56,318 nucleotides of DNA, taken from NCBI GenBank assembly GCA_023458055.1, contig JAEXAW010000081.1, positions 1-56,318 on the forward strand, read 5' to 3'. The position numbers and the translations under genes were made by a program. The stretch is from Pseudomonadota bacterium (GTDB lineage Bacteria; Pseudomonadota; Alphaproteobacteria; Sphingomonadales; Sphingomonadaceae). Under the pieces are notes generated by a model. That model saw only the letters and a list, made by a program, of their open reading frames with translations, was not told the origin of the DNA and made no database searches. Shown piece by piece: positions 8,319 through 17,530 of the stretch (positions are counted from its first letter, which is position 1; each line of letters begins with the position of its first letter).

Positions 8319-10124
8319 TTAGTTCGAATTCTGATCCGCATTGGGCCCGGTCAATCTCGCCGTCATCAATCCGCGCAAGCTATTGCCGATATAGAAACCG
8401 TCGGTGAGGTCGTCGGCGGTGAGGGATGTTTCGACTGCGCGGCCCCGGTCGATAAGCTCGCTGCGAAGCACCCCGGGAAGGAGACCGATGTCGGCGAGAG
8501 GCGGGGTCAGTAACTGGCCGTCGCGCTCGACGAACAGGCTGGTGAAGCTGCCCTCGCTAAGCGTTCCATCGGGTGCGATGAAGGCGACTTCGAAACTTTC
8601 AGCGCTCCGCCGCGCTTCATCGTAGAAGCTCCGTAGCGTGCTTTTGTGTCTCAACCGCCAATCGGACGGATCGACGGGCAGGGGAACGAGTGTGACGGAA
8701 ACCGGCTCTTCCGGCGTTGCGGGCAGCGGCGTTACTTCAATCGCGACATTGCCGGCTCGCGACAACAGCATACGGATTTTCGCAGGCTCACGTAGCCGGA
8801 AGGTCGCCGCTTGCAGCTCGTTGCGGGCGCGATGATGATCGAAGGTAAAGCCCAGTTCGTTGGCGCTCGCGCGCAAACGCTTGAGATGGCGGTCGAGGCG
8901 GATCACGCCGTCTTCTGGATCAAACCGCATGGTTTCAATCAGATCGAATGCGTCAGCGCTTTCCACAAATCGTCCCTTGATCAGACATTCCTGCCACTCC
9001 GCCCCTGCCACGGAATCGGCGACGATGCCAGACCCAAGGCCGAGTTGCGCTTCTTGTTCTCCCTTACGGATAACCAGTGTCCGGATTGCGACGTTAAACG
9101 CGGCCTCACCGGGTCCGGCGATATAGCCGATAGATCCCGTATAGATGCCGCGCGGGGATTGTTCGAGCTCGCCGATGACCTCCATCGCACGAATTTTCGG
9201 GGCTCCGGTGATCGAACCGCAAGGGAAGGCTTGGCGCAGCACGTCAATTGTGGTCTTGCCCGGCGCGAGCGTTGCATGAACCGATGACACCATCTGGTGC
9301 ACGGTCGGGAAATGTTCGACATGGAATAACTCGGGCACGGTGACGCTCCCGGCCTCGGCGACGCGCGACAGGTCGTTGCGGATCAGATCGACGATCATCA
9401 GATTTTCGGCGCGCTGTTTAGGGTCGGCGGCTAACATTTCTGCCTGCACATGATCATCAGATGCGGTTGCGCCCCGGCGCGCCGTGCCCTTCATCGGGCG
9501 TGCGACAAGACTTCGCCCGCGCTGGCTGAAGAAAAGCTCGGGCGAAAAACTGAGTATCCAGTGCTCCCCTGTCCAGACGATGCCGCCATAGCCAGCCCGC
9601 TGCCGTTCGCGTAGCCGCGCATAAAGCGCCAGCGGGTGTCCGCCAAAGCGCACCGTTGCCATGAAAGTCAGGTTGGCCTGATAGATATCGCCCGCATTGA
9701 TATAATCGAGCACGCGGTTGATGGCCTCGTCATAAGCGGTGCGATCAATCTGCGGCGTGGCACTTGCCGACCATGCCCCGAGCGGATCGGGGAGAAGCGT
9801 GGAGACAAGGTTGGCTGCGATCCTCTCCATTGTGCTAAAGCGGGCAAACCAGCCGAGCGGGGGACCGGCTGGCACCGGATCGCCGGCCGTCAGGCGCGGT
9901 TCGAAACTTGCTCCGGCTTCATAGGACAGAAAACCGGCAAAGATGGCATCGTTACCCCTTGCCGTTTCCAGCCAATCGATGAGCCCGGGCACCTCGTCTG
10001 CTGTCTTTGCGGTGCGTATTTCGAGTGGCGCGCAAAATAGGCGCGCCGGAACCCGCCCGTCAGCGCGGGCATCGTCCAGCAGCACAAATGGACCGTCAAT
10101 GTCGGACAGCCTGTTCGCGTTCAC
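8319..10124 (-). CDS. pabB: Fused aminodeoxychorismate synthase component I / 4-amino-4-deoxychorismate lyase
   Basis: Bifunctional PabB-PabC protein of 601 residues for p-aminobenzoate (folate) synthesis. Residues 1-390 are the chorismate-binding synthase: PMKGTARRG with K212 (the PIKGT lysine), GSITGAPKIRAMEVI at 303-317, and GSGIVADSVAGAEWQE near 364. Residues about 392-601 are the fold-type IV PLP lyase that releases pyruvate, with K494 (HKSTLRSFYDEAR) the likely Schiff-base lysine and SEGSFTSLFV near 523. The start is GTG at 10124, without a clear Shine-Dalgarno. The glutaminase partner PabA is not in the window. Fusion of PabB and PabC is common in alphaproteobacteria. Confidence 0.93.
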   Translation of the reverse strand: MNANRLSDIDGPFVLLDDARADGRVPARLFCAPLEIRTAKTADEVPGLIDWLETARGNDAIFAGFLSYEAGASFEPRLTAGDPVPAGPPLGWFARFSTMERIAANLVSTLLPDPLGAWSASATPQIDRTAYDEAINRVLDYINAGDIYQANLTFMATVRFGGHPLALYARLRERQRAGYGGIVWTGEHWILSFSPELFFSQRGRSLVARPMKGTARRGATASDDHVQAEMLAADPKQRAENLMIVDLIRNDLSRVAEAGSVTVPELFHVEHFPTVHQMVSSVHATLAPGKTTIDVLRQAFPCGSITGAPKIRAMEVIGELEQSPRGIYTGSIGYIAGPGEAAFNVAIRTLVIRKGEQEAQLGLGSGIVADSVAGAEWQECLIKGRFVESADAFDLIETMRFDPEDGVIRLDRHLKRLRASANELGFTFDHHRARNELQAATFRLREPAKIRMLLSRAGNVAIEVTPLPATPEEPVSVTLVPLPVDPSDWRLRHKSTLRSFYDEARRSAESFEVAFIAPDGTLSEGSFTSLFVERDGQLLTPPLADIGLLPGVLRSELIDRGRAVETSLTADDLTDGFYIGNSLRGLMTARLTGPNADQNSN

Positions 10125-10153
10125 ACTATCACCACAAGGAGGGGAGTTTGCGA

Positions 10154-10633
10154 TTAGCGGACGCGCTTGACGCGGATGACGCGTCCGTCTTCAATTTTAG
10201 CAGTGTAGCCGCCCACCGCATTGCGATGCAGTTCCACCGTTGCGCCGACTTTGGGGTCGCGGCGCGGGTCGGCGGTGTCAAGTTGTTGCCACACCGCGCC
10301 GGTATCGATTGCGAAAGTCCATCCGCGCTGGACGCCGCCATAACGCGCTTCGGCGATCTTGGCGGTGATCGAGGAAACGCGCGCCGCATCGTCGGCTTCT
10401 CGGACCTGCGCTCCGCCGCCAAAATCCTTTATCGGATCATAAGGGCGCGCTGGCTTGGAGGTTATGTCCCGCCCGATACTGTCGGTGAAACGGTCATAGC
10501 AAGCAAGGCGTGCGGCTGCGTCACCGATGCCACGGCAGGTTTTGAGGCTGCGGGTTTCCTGATCATTTTGTGCATAGGCGCCGCTCGCTGCAAACAGCGT
10601 CGCCGTAAGCGCCAGCAGAAATTTTTGAGGCAT
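10154..10633 (-). CDS. Small exported protein with a C-x(n)-RLACYD motif
   Basis: 159 residues. It has a clear signal peptide (MPQKFLLALTATLFAASGAYA, cleavage before QN). The mature part has two cysteines in TCRGIGDAAARLACYD, a motif I associate with short periplasmic proteins of sphingomonads and with some secretion-associated proteins. The rest is a small beta-rich domain (TFAIDTGAVWQQL ... VRVKRVR). It lies just upstream of pabB with a 29-bp gap and may share its transcript. The function is not known to me. Confidence 0.75.
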   Translation of the reverse strand: MPQKFLLALTATLFAASGAYAQNDQETRSLKTCRGIGDAAARLACYDRFTDSIGRDITSKPARPYDPIKDFGGGAQVREADDAARVSSITAKIAEARYGGVQRGWTFAIDTGAVWQQLDTADPRRDPKVGATVELHRNAVGGYTAKIEDGRVIRVKRVR

Positions 10634-10785
10634 GTCCGTCTCCGTCGGATCGTTTTGCTTGAGGAGCGGACGGTAGGGATAGGCGGGAAGCGAGGCAAGA
10701 GCTTGCTGATGATTGCGCGCCAGCCATCGCCATTTGGCGCAACCCGCATTTGCAGAAATAGCCCGTTTCCTTTAGGCTATCAGCC

Positions 10786-12525
10786 ATGACGACAACCTCT
10801 GCTGCAAACCCCAACTCGCCATTGCAAACTGCCGCTACGGCTTCGGACAACGCCATTATCTGGCGGGAAAAATATCACCATCCGCGTCCCTGGGATTCGC
10901 CGATCCCGGCGATGACAGTGCCGCAGATGTTCACTGAAAGTGTTGCCCGCAACCGGTCGGCCCCGATGCTCGATTTTCTCGGACGCGGGTATGATTATGC
11001 GGCCAATGAGGCTGCCGTTCGTCGGGTCGCGCGTGGCTTGCAGCAACTGGGCGTGGTCAAGGGCACCCGGGTGGGGCTGTTCCTGCCCAACACGCCGCAC
11101 TATGTCGCGGCTTATTATGGCGCGATGCTAGCGGGCGCGACTGTGGTCAATTTCTCGCCGCTTTATACGGTCGATGAACTCGCGACCCAGGTTGAGGATA
11201 GCGGTACCGAAATATTGTTTACCCTAAGCGCCAATGCGCTGCTCCCCACTGCGCTCAAGGTTCTCGACAAATCGAGCCTTAAGCAACTGGTGGTCGGATC
11301 GGTCGCAGGAGTGTTGCCGACGGTCAAAAGCGTCCTCTTCCGCATGTTTAAGCGCGCCGAGGTAACAGCCATCCCGCAAGACCCGCGCATCATCCGCTTT
11401 TCGGCGCTCATCGCCAATGACGGCAAGCCCGAACCGGTTGCGATTGATCCCGAAGATGTTGCTTTGCTCCAATATACCGGCGGCACGACAGGCACGCCCA
11501 AAGGCGCGATGCTGACGCACCGTAACCTCACCGCCAATGCGCGGCAGGTTAATCTGATCGATCCAGAGAAGGGCAAGGCCGACCGGATCATGGGGCTGCT
11601 CCCCTTCTTCCATGTCTTTGCCAATACTTGTGTGCTCAACCGGACAGTCGATAACGGCGGATCAATCATCATGCTGCCGCGCTTTGACTCGACGCAGGCG
11701 CTGGCCGCCGTCAACCGCGTTAAGCCCACGGCCATGCCGGGCGTGCCAACCATGTATCAGGCGCTGCTCGATAATGAAAAATTAGGCGAAACCGATTTCT
11801 CTTCCTTGCGCGTATGCATTTCGGGCGGGGCGCCGATGCCGGCGGAAGTCTATGATAGATTCACTGCCGCGACCGGTGCGGCGCTCGTTGAAGGCTATGG
11901 CCTTACCGAAAGTTCGGGCGTGGTTTCGGTCAATCCCTATGACGATATCAACAAGGTCGGCACAATCGGACAACCGGTGCCGGGCACCATCGTCAAGCTG
12001 GTCGACAAGGAAGACCCGACCAAGCCCGCCCCTCCGGGAGAACCTGGCGAAATCGTAATCTCGGGCCCTCAAATTATGAAAGGATACTGGAACCGGCCCG
12101 AAGCCGATGCCGAAGTATTTGTCGATGGGTTCCTGCGCACCGGCGACGTGGGCGTGATCGATGCCGATGGCTATATCGAAATTGTCGACCGGTTGAAGGA
12201 CATGATCGCGGTGGGCGGCTTCAAGGTTTTCCCGAGCCAGATCGAAGACATTCTCTACAAGCATGAAGCGGTGAAGGAATGTATCGTAATCGGCATTCCC
12301 GACCCCTATCGCGGCGAAAGTCCCAAAGCGTTTGTGACCTTGCAGGACGGTGTGCAGATTAGCGGGGACGAACTCATGCAATGGCTCAACCCGCAACTTG
12401 GCAAGCATGAACGGGTGAGCGCAGTCGAGGTCCGGATTGAACTTCCTAAAACCATGATCGGTAAATTGTCGCGCAAGGAACTGGTCGCAGAAGAACGCGC
12501 CAAGGCGGAAGAGAAAGCGGCGTGA
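10786..12525 (+). CDS. fadD: Long-chain fatty acid-CoA ligase
   Basis: Acyl-CoA synthetase of the ANL superfamily, 579 residues, which activates fatty acids through an acyl-AMP. The nucleotide loop is YTGGTTGTPKG (230-240). The adenine-binding segment is EGYGLTESSG (369-378). The hinge region has RTGDVG (451-456) and D468, and the catalytic lysine is K560 (IGKLSRKEL). Its TGA overlaps the start of the downstream M48 peptidase gene by four bases. The two-gene coupling, followed by a second overlap with msrA, suggests one transcript. Upstream, 152 bp separate it from a divergent gene. The substrate chain length is inferred from resemblance to FadD. Confidence 0.93.
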   Translation: MTTTSAANPNSPLQTAATASDNAIIWREKYHHPRPWDSPIPAMTVPQMFTESVARNRSAPMLDFLGRGYDYAANEAAVRRVARGLQQLGVVKGTRVGLFLPNTPHYVAAYYGAMLAGATVVNFSPLYTVDELATQVEDSGTEILFTLSANALLPTALKVLDKSSLKQLVVGSVAGVLPTVKSVLFRMFKRAEVTAIPQDPRIIRFSALIANDGKPEPVAIDPEDVALLQYTGGTTGTPKGAMLTHRNLTANARQVNLIDPEKGKADRIMGLLPFFHVFANTCVLNRTVDNGGSIIMLPRFDSTQALAAVNRVKPTAMPGVPTMYQALLDNEKLGETDFSSLRVCISGGAPMPAEVYDRFTAATGAALVEGYGLTESSGVVSVNPYDDINKVGTIGQPVPGTIVKLVDKEDPTKPAPPGEPGEIVISGPQIMKGYWNRPEADAEVFVDGFLRTGDVGVIDADGYIEIVDRLKDMIAVGGFKVFPSQIEDILYKHEAVKECIVIGIPDPYRGESPKAFVTLQDGVQISGDELMQWLNPQLGKHERVSAVEVRIELPKTMIGKLSRKELVAEERAKAEEKAA

Positions 12526-13586
12526 TCCGGATTTTGCTGACGAGTGCGGCGGCGGTCACTATTCTGGTGGCATCGCCTGCGCAGGCGCAACGCGCAGCGA
12601 AAGTCGATCCCGAAAAGGTGGAGGATTATCGCCAACTGGCAAAAGCCGATCAGCGCGTCGCGGCGATTGGTTACCGGCTTGCGGATGCCGCCAAGGATTG
12701 GTGCCACGATAAGGTGTCCAGTGTCGGCTGGCTCCTCACCGACCGGTGGCAATATCCCGCGAAGGATCAGAGCGCCGCGGCGCTCGCCTATAATAGCGTT
12801 TGGCCGGGCAGCGGCGATATAATCATTGCCGGGATTGCCCCCGGAAGTCCTGCCGAGCGTGCCGGTTTTCATGTCGGAGAAGCGGTCATCACGATTGACG
12901 GAGAGAATCTCGCCGCCCTTGCCGCGACGTCCGACAGCAAGAAGCGGGGGACCTTCAGCCGGATGGGTTTGATAGAGCAGGCAATGGATCGCTGGCTTGC
13001 TGACGGTAAGGCGGACGTGCGCGTACAAAACGCGATGCGCGCGGGACAGGGGCTTGCGGTGCAGGCGACGGTGCCGGTCAAGCCTGCGACGATCTGCGCC
13101 ACCCGCTTTGCCGTGCGCACGTCCAATGAATTGAATGCGGGCGCAGATGGCGAGCGCGTACAGGTGACGAGCGCGCTGGTCGACTATGCGCAAAATGACG
13201 AGGATCTTGCCGCCGTCATGGCGCATGAATTTGCGCATAACATCCTGAAGCATCGCGTTGCGCTCAATGAAGCAGGGGTGCAACGCGGCCTGTTCCAGCA
13301 ATTCGGCAAAAACGCACGCCTTACCCGCGAAACCGAAGATGAAGCCGACCGGCTTTCGGTCTGGTTGCTCGCCAAAGCGGGCTACAACCCCTTTGCCGCC
13401 GCACGGCTGTGGGAGCGGTTCGGACCGGAACATGATGGCGGTATCCTGCGTTCATCTACACATTCGAACTGGAAGACCCGGCGTGATGTGATGCGCACGG
13501 AGGCGGACCATGTTCTGGCTGCATTTGCAGCCAACCCTAGTGCCCGCCCGCCCTTGGTGAGCGCAATTGGAGGCAAGATAAAATGA
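12522..13586 (+). CDS. Exported PDZ-domain M48 family metallopeptidase
   Basis: Zinc peptidase of 354 residues. It begins with GTG at 12522, overlapping the fadD stop (GTGA). A signal peptide ends at AQA|QR (residue about 22). A PDZ-like segment (IIAGIAPGSPAERAGFHVGEAVITIDGE) spans about 100-190. The M48 domain carries the zinc site HEFAH at 235-239 and the third ligand E274 in ETEDEADRLS. Family members act in periplasmic protein or outer-membrane quality control. The fusion of PDZ and M48 in one soluble exported protein, together with overlap into msrA, points to envelope protein maintenance (inference). Confidence 0.9.
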   Translation: MIRILLTSAAAVTILVASPAQAQRAAKVDPEKVEDYRQLAKADQRVAAIGYRLADAAKDWCHDKVSSVGWLLTDRWQYPAKDQSAAALAYNSVWPGSGDIIIAGIAPGSPAERAGFHVGEAVITIDGENLAALAATSDSKKRGTFSRMGLIEQAMDRWLADGKADVRVQNAMRAGQGLAVQATVPVKPATICATRFAVRTSNELNAGADGERVQVTSALVDYAQNDEDLAAVMAHEFAHNILKHRVALNEAGVQRGLFQQFGKNARLTRETEDEADRLSVWLLAKAGYNPFAAARLWERFGPEHDGGILRSSTHSNWKTRRDVMRTEADHVLAAFAANPSARPPLVSAIGGKIK

Positions 13587-14116
13587 CGACAGAAACGGCA
13601 ACGCTCGCTGGCGGTTGCTTCTGGTGTACCGAAGCGGTTTTCAATAACCTCGCCGGGGTAGAATCGGTTGAGAGCGGCTATATCGGCGGCACCCTCGAAA
13701 ATCCGAGCTATAAGGATGTGTGCCGCGGCGATACCGGCCATGCCGAGGCCATCCGCATCACTTATGACCCGACCAAAATCAGCTATGACGATTTGCTCGA
13801 TGTGCTGTTCGCGACGCATGATCCGACCCAGCTTAACCGCCAGGGTAATGACATCGGCACGCAATATCGTAGCGCAATCTTTCCGCATAGCGCCGACCAG
13901 GAAGAAGCCGCCAAGGCTGCAATAGAGCGCGCCGCGGCCGATTGGCCCGCACCAATCGTGACGACAATCGAGCCGCTTACCACCTGGTTCCCGGCGGAAG
14001 ATTATCATCAGGATTATTGGTCCGGCGAAGGCCAACGCAATCCCTATTGCCTTGCGTCGATCCCGCCCAAACTTGCCAAGCTCAAAAAGGGATTTGGCGA
14101 CAAAATGGCAGGATAA
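13583..14116 (+). CDS. msrA: Peptide-methionine (S)-S-oxide reductase
   Basis: MsrA, 177 residues, which repairs the S-epimer of methionine sulfoxide using thioredoxin. The active-site GGCFWCTEAVF places the nucleophile Cys12 and Cys15 at the N-terminus. GTQYRS and EPLTTWFPAEDYHQDYW are typical substrate-pocket segments. The start ATG at 13583 overlaps the stop of the peptidase gene (ATGA). No MsrB domain or msrB gene is adjacent. No signal peptide is present, so the enzyme is cytoplasmic. Confidence 0.96.
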   Translation: MTTETATLAGGCFWCTEAVFNNLAGVESVESGYIGGTLENPSYKDVCRGDTGHAEAIRITYDPTKISYDDLLDVLFATHDPTQLNRQGNDIGTQYRSAIFPHSADQEEAAKAAIERAAADWPAPIVTTIEPLTTWFPAEDYHQDYWSGEGQRNPYCLASIPPKLAKLKKGFGDKMAG

Positions 14117-14185
14117 GGTGGGTCTCTTTCAGGACCCGATTTGACCGACTGGTCAAGCGGAAAACTTCGCGCTATCGCTGCGCGC

Positions 14186-15073
14186 ATGACTGCATCTCCT
14201 CGTCCGATCCGCAAGGCGGTTTTCCCTGTAGCGGGCCTTGGCACCCGCTTTCTTCCTGCGACCAAGGCCATCCCCAAAGAGATGTTGCCGGTGGTCGACC
14301 GCCCGCTCATCCAATATGCGGTGGACGAAGCGCGCGAGGCTGGGATCGAGCAGATGATCTTCGTCACGGGGCGCGGCAAGAGCGCCATCGAGGATCATTT
14401 CGACATCGCCTTCGAGCTTGAAAAAACCATGGCAGAGCGCGGTAAATCGCTGGCGGTGCTCGACCCGACGCGGCTTGGCCCCGGCAATTGTGCCTATGTG
14501 CGCCAGCAGGAACCGCTCGGCCTTGGTCACGCCATCTGGTGCGCGCGCGATATTGTCGGTGATGAACCGTTCGCGATTTTTCTCCCCGACGAATTCATGG
14601 TGGCTAAAGCGGATGGATCGGGCTGCATGAAGCAGATGGTCGATGCGTATCACCAGATCGGCGGCGGTAATCTCATCTCCGTGCTCGAAGTCGCACCGGA
14701 AGAAACCCCAAGCTATGGGGTGATCGCGCCCGGTCGGAAGGATGGCGCGATCACCGAAGTTACGGGTCTGGTTGAAAAACCTGCGGCGGGGACCGCGCCC
14801 TCCAACCTCATCATTTCGGGGCGCTATATTCTACAGCCCGAAGTCATGCGGACGCTGGAAAATCAGGAGGCAGGTGCGGGCGGCGAAATCCAGCTGACCG
14901 ACGCGATGGCCCAGATGATCGGCAACCAGCCCTTCCATGCAGTGACCTTTGATGGCCGCCGTTTTGATTGCGGATCGAAGGCAGGCTTCGCCGCCGCCAA
15001 TTTCGCGCTCGCGCTGGAGCGGCCTGATATCGGGCCGGAATTGAAGGCGTTTGCGCTGAACTTACTCGGATAG
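14186..15073 (+). CDS. galU: UTP--glucose-1-phosphate uridylyltransferase
   Basis: Makes UDP-glucose from glucose-1-phosphate and UTP for envelope polysaccharides; 295 residues from the ATG at 14186. A TTG at 14141 in the same frame would add 15 residues, but the family starts with the RKAVFPVAGLGTRFLPATKA block, so the ATG is preferred. The nucleotide-binding loop GLGTRFLPATK, the PKEMLPVVDRPLIQYAVDEA segment and DEFMV are all as expected. It has its own gap of 69 bp after msrA and a strong terminator right after the stop. Cytoplasmic. Confidence 0.95.
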   Translation: MTASPRPIRKAVFPVAGLGTRFLPATKAIPKEMLPVVDRPLIQYAVDEAREAGIEQMIFVTGRGKSAIEDHFDIAFELEKTMAERGKSLAVLDPTRLGPGNCAYVRQQEPLGLGHAIWCARDIVGDEPFAIFLPDEFMVAKADGSGCMKQMVDAYHQIGGGNLISVLEVAPEETPSYGVIAPGRKDGAITEVTGLVEKPAAGTAPSNLIISGRYILQPEVMRTLENQEAGAGGEIQLTDAMAQMIGNQPFHAVTFDGRRFDCGSKAGFAAANFALALERPDIGPELKAFALNLLG

Positions 15074-15075
15074 AA

Positions 15076-15105
15076 AAAGGGCCGGATGATACCGGCCCTT
15101 TCTAT
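15076..15105. terminator. Bidirectional terminator between galU and aqpZ
   Basis: Perfect 10-bp stem AAAGGGCCGG (15076-15085) / CCGGCCCTTT (15092-15101) with a 6-base loop. It has A-rich and T-rich flanks and lies between two converging genes, so it can serve both. Confidence 0.9.
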
Positions 15106-15124
15106 TTACCATGGCGACCTTGGC

Positions 15125-15850
15125 TCACTCGCCCTTGATGTCGGGTTTGTGATAGCTGTCGGCACCCATGACTTTGTACAGGAAACCGCCGAGCATCCCG
15201 CCGACAATCGGCGCGACCCAGAACAGCCATAATTGCTGTAGCGCAAGGCCACCTACGATCAGTGCGGGCCCGGTGCTACGCGCCGGGTTCACAGAGGTGT
15301 TGGTTACGGGAATAGAAATCAGGTGGATCAGCGTCAGCCCAAGGCCGATGGCAATCGGCGCGAAGCCTTTAGGTGCGCGTCCATCGGTCGATCCCATGAT
15401 GATGATCAGGAAGAATGCCGTTAGCAGCACCTCGATGATCAAGGCTGCGGCCATCGAATATTTGCCCGGCGATCCGGCTTCAAAGCCGTTTGCCGCAAGG
15501 CCGTTGACCGCGAGGTCATAGGTCGGGTTGCCGGTTGCGATGGTGTAGAGCACAAATGCGGCAACAATCGCGCCGATCACCTGCGCGATAATATAGGTCG
15601 GAATATCCTTCGCGGGAAAACGACCACCGGCCCACAAACCTACGGTGACCGCCGGATTGAAATGCGCGCCGCTGATATGGCCAACGGCATAGGCCATGGT
15701 CAGAACAGTAAGACCGAATGCGAGCGCAACCCCCAAGAGGCCGATACCGACCTCAGGAAAAGCAGCCGCGATGACCGCGCTGCCGCAGCCGCCGAATACG
15801 AGCCAGAAAGTGCCGAAAAATTCGGCCAAAGCTTTTTGCATAGTGGACAT
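15125..15850 (-). CDS. aqpZ: Aquaporin Z, water channel
   Basis: Inner-membrane water channel of 241 residues. Both pore motifs are present: NPA at 65-67 and 188-190. The selectivity-filter residues F45, H176, T185 and R191 match the water-selective AqpZ set (E. coli F43, H174, T183, R189) with a constant offset of two. This supports water rather than glycerol transport. The ATG at 15850 is chosen because GGAGG precedes it by 7 bases; a TTG 15 bases further up would make that SD internal. Monocistronic, converging on galU. Confidence 0.95.
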   Translation of the reverse strand: MSTMQKALAEFFGTFWLVFGGCGSAVIAAAFPEVGIGLLGVALAFGLTVLTMAYAVGHISGAHFNPAVTVGLWAGGRFPAKDIPTYIIAQVIGAIVAAFVLYTIATGNPTYDLAVNGLAANGFEAGSPGKYSMAAALIIEVLLTAFFLIIIMGSTDGRAPKGFAPIAIGLGLTLIHLISIPVTNTSVNPARSTGPALIVGGLALQQLWLFWVAPIVGGMLGGFLYKVMGADSYHKPDIKGE

Positions 15851-16040
15851 AAATCCTCCCTCCAATTGGGCTGACGCGAAGGAGCAAGCTGTTGGCTCCC
15901 CGCAACAAGCGACCTGTTCATATCAACTTTCTGTTAAATAGCAGCGTAAAATCTTGATGTTCGGTCAGTTCACCGCAAAGCTGCCAGCGCACCAAGAAAA
16001 ATTCAGGTGACGATCAGCTTTCTTTGCTAAGCGCTTCGGT

Positions 16041-16331
16041 ATGAATAATTTTGCATCTCTTTTCATTGCCGCGCCTGCCCTGATGCTTGGCGGGTGCGTC
16101 AGCACCGTGACAGGTCTTGCAACCGCGCCCTTCAAGGTTGTCGGCCAAGCCGCCGATTGGGCGACGACCAGTCAGGACGAAGCCGACCGCAATCTGGGCC
16201 GCAAGGTCCGGAAGCAGCAGGAAGAAGAAGGCAAGGCTATCCGCCGCTGCCAGAAAGACCCGGCGCGCGAGGAATGCACGGCGCTCAGGGAGCAGGGGTT
16301 ACTCCAAGCGCAGGAGCGCCGTGCTCAATAG
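16041..16331 (+). CDS. Small lipoprotein of unknown function
   Basis: 96 residues. The signal sequence ends in lipobox LGGC (Cys19). The mature part starts VSTVTGLATAPFKVVGQAADWATTSQDEADRN and continues as a charged, probably helical tail with many K/R/E/Q. I recognise this as a common sphingomonad small lipoprotein type but know no function. Repeat R1-B begins on the base after its stop codon. Confidence 0.75.
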   Translation: MNNFASLFIAAPALMLGGCVSTVTGLATAPFKVVGQAADWATTSQDEADRNLGRKVRKQQEEEGKAIRRCQKDPAREECTALREQGLLQAQERRAQ

Positions 16332-16514
16332 CCCTCTCCCCTTGTGGGAGAGGGTTGTGCAGACTTAACGAACGAAGTGAGTTTAGTCGGAGCTGGGAGA
16401 GGGGTTGCGGTAGCTTCGCGACCGCGCGGGCCTGAAGGCCCGCACCCCTCATCCAACTCCAGCTAAGCCCTTACGGGCTAAGCTTTCGTATCCTTCTCCC
16501 ACAAGGGGAGAAGG
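16332..16514 (+). repeat. Intergenic multi-hairpin repeat R1, copy B
   Basis: 183 bp with the same ends and inner stems as copy A. It starts directly after the lipoprotein stop (16331) and ends two bases before the stop of the converging tsaC gene (16517), so it fills the whole gap and probably terminates both. Inner stems have other bases than copy A but still pair (GCGGGCC..GGCCCGC, TTAGCCC..GGGCTAA). Confidence 0.9.
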
Positions 16515-16516
16515 CT

Positions 16517-17476
16517 TTATTGTACCGCAGCCCTGTTCAGGCGGTCGTTAATGGCAATCCCCAAGCCTATAGCGCGAACCGGCGCGACGTGGATTTCTGC
16601 TGCCCCGCTTGCATCCGCGCTATGAAGTGCGTCGAACAGCCGCGCTGCCGCTTCGGTAAGATCGCCCGCCGCGCTCAGATTAAAATCACCCGCCACATCA
16701 CCGAAGCCGATCAGAAAAGCGCCCTCTGCCCTTTCCGTCACATTCAGCCGCACCGGCTTTGACGGCGCATAGTGGCTCGCCAATTGCCCGGGCGCAGTGA
16801 TTTTATCACTGCTATCGGCGATGACGCGAACGCCGCTCGCCGCCTCGAGCATTTCGCCGGTCACCGGTCCGGGGCGTAGCAAGCGGATGGCATCAGTGCC
16901 GGGCGCGATGATGGTCGATTCGAGCCCCGCCGCGCATGGTCCGGCATCAAGGATGAGCGGGATGAGTCCGTCGAGACTCGCGCGGACATGGGCCGCCGTG
17001 GTCGGACTGATGCGTCCGCTGGCATTGGCCGAGGGCGCTGCGAGCGGCTTTTCCGTTGCTTCGATAAGATCGCGCATCGCGGGATGCGCGGGCATGCGGA
17101 TGGCGATGGTGGAAAGACCGGCCGTCGCAATGCTCGCCACCGGACAATCATCGCGTTTGGGAAGCACCAGGGTCAGTGGCCCCGGCCAGAAATGATCGGC
17201 AAGCGTCTGCGCCAGCTGGTCAAATTGCGCCAAGCTTTGCGCCATCGCGCGGCTCGCCACATGGACGATCAGCGGATTGAAACTGGGCCGCCCCTTGGCC
17301 TCATATATCCGCGCCACCGCTTCGGCATTGGTCGAATCAGCCGCGAGCCCATAGACCGTTTCGGTCGGCACCGCGACGGGTTCTCCCGCCAGTATAAGCC
17401 GCGCCGCTTCGGCCACAGCTTCGCTGCCGTAAGGTAAGATCGGGGTCGAAAAAGGAGGGTTTGAGCCGCTGGCCAT
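16517..17476 (-). CDS. tsaC: L-threonylcarbamoyladenylate synthase (Sua5/YwlC type)
   Basis: Forms threonylcarbamoyl-AMP from threonine, bicarbonate and ATP for the universal t6A37 tRNA modification. 319 residues, i.e. the long Sua5 form: a YrdC-like catalytic domain (PTETVYGLAAD near 37-47, KGRPSFNPLIVHV at 61-73) then a linker with HYAPSKPV and the small Sua5 domain at about 240-319. Cytoplasmic. It is divergent from the acyl-CoA dehydrogenase gene with a 54-bp gap. Confidence 0.93.
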   Translation of the reverse strand: MASGSNPPFSTPILPYGSEAVAEAARLILAGEPVAVPTETVYGLAADSTNAEAVARIYEAKGRPSFNPLIVHVASRAMAQSLAQFDQLAQTLADHFWPGPLTLVLPKRDDCPVASIATAGLSTIAIRMPAHPAMRDLIEATEKPLAAPSANASGRISPTTAAHVRASLDGLIPLILDAGPCAAGLESTIIAPGTDAIRLLRPGPVTGEMLEAASGVRVIADSSDKITAPGQLASHYAPSKPVRLNVTERAEGAFLIGFGDVAGDFNLSAAGDLTEAAARLFDALHSADASGAAEIHVAPVRAIGLGIAINDRLNRAAVQ

Positions 17477-17530
17477 GCCGCGCTATAGCCTCAAAAAACT
17501 TGTCCCTTCCAACAAAAAGTGTTGCGATCC

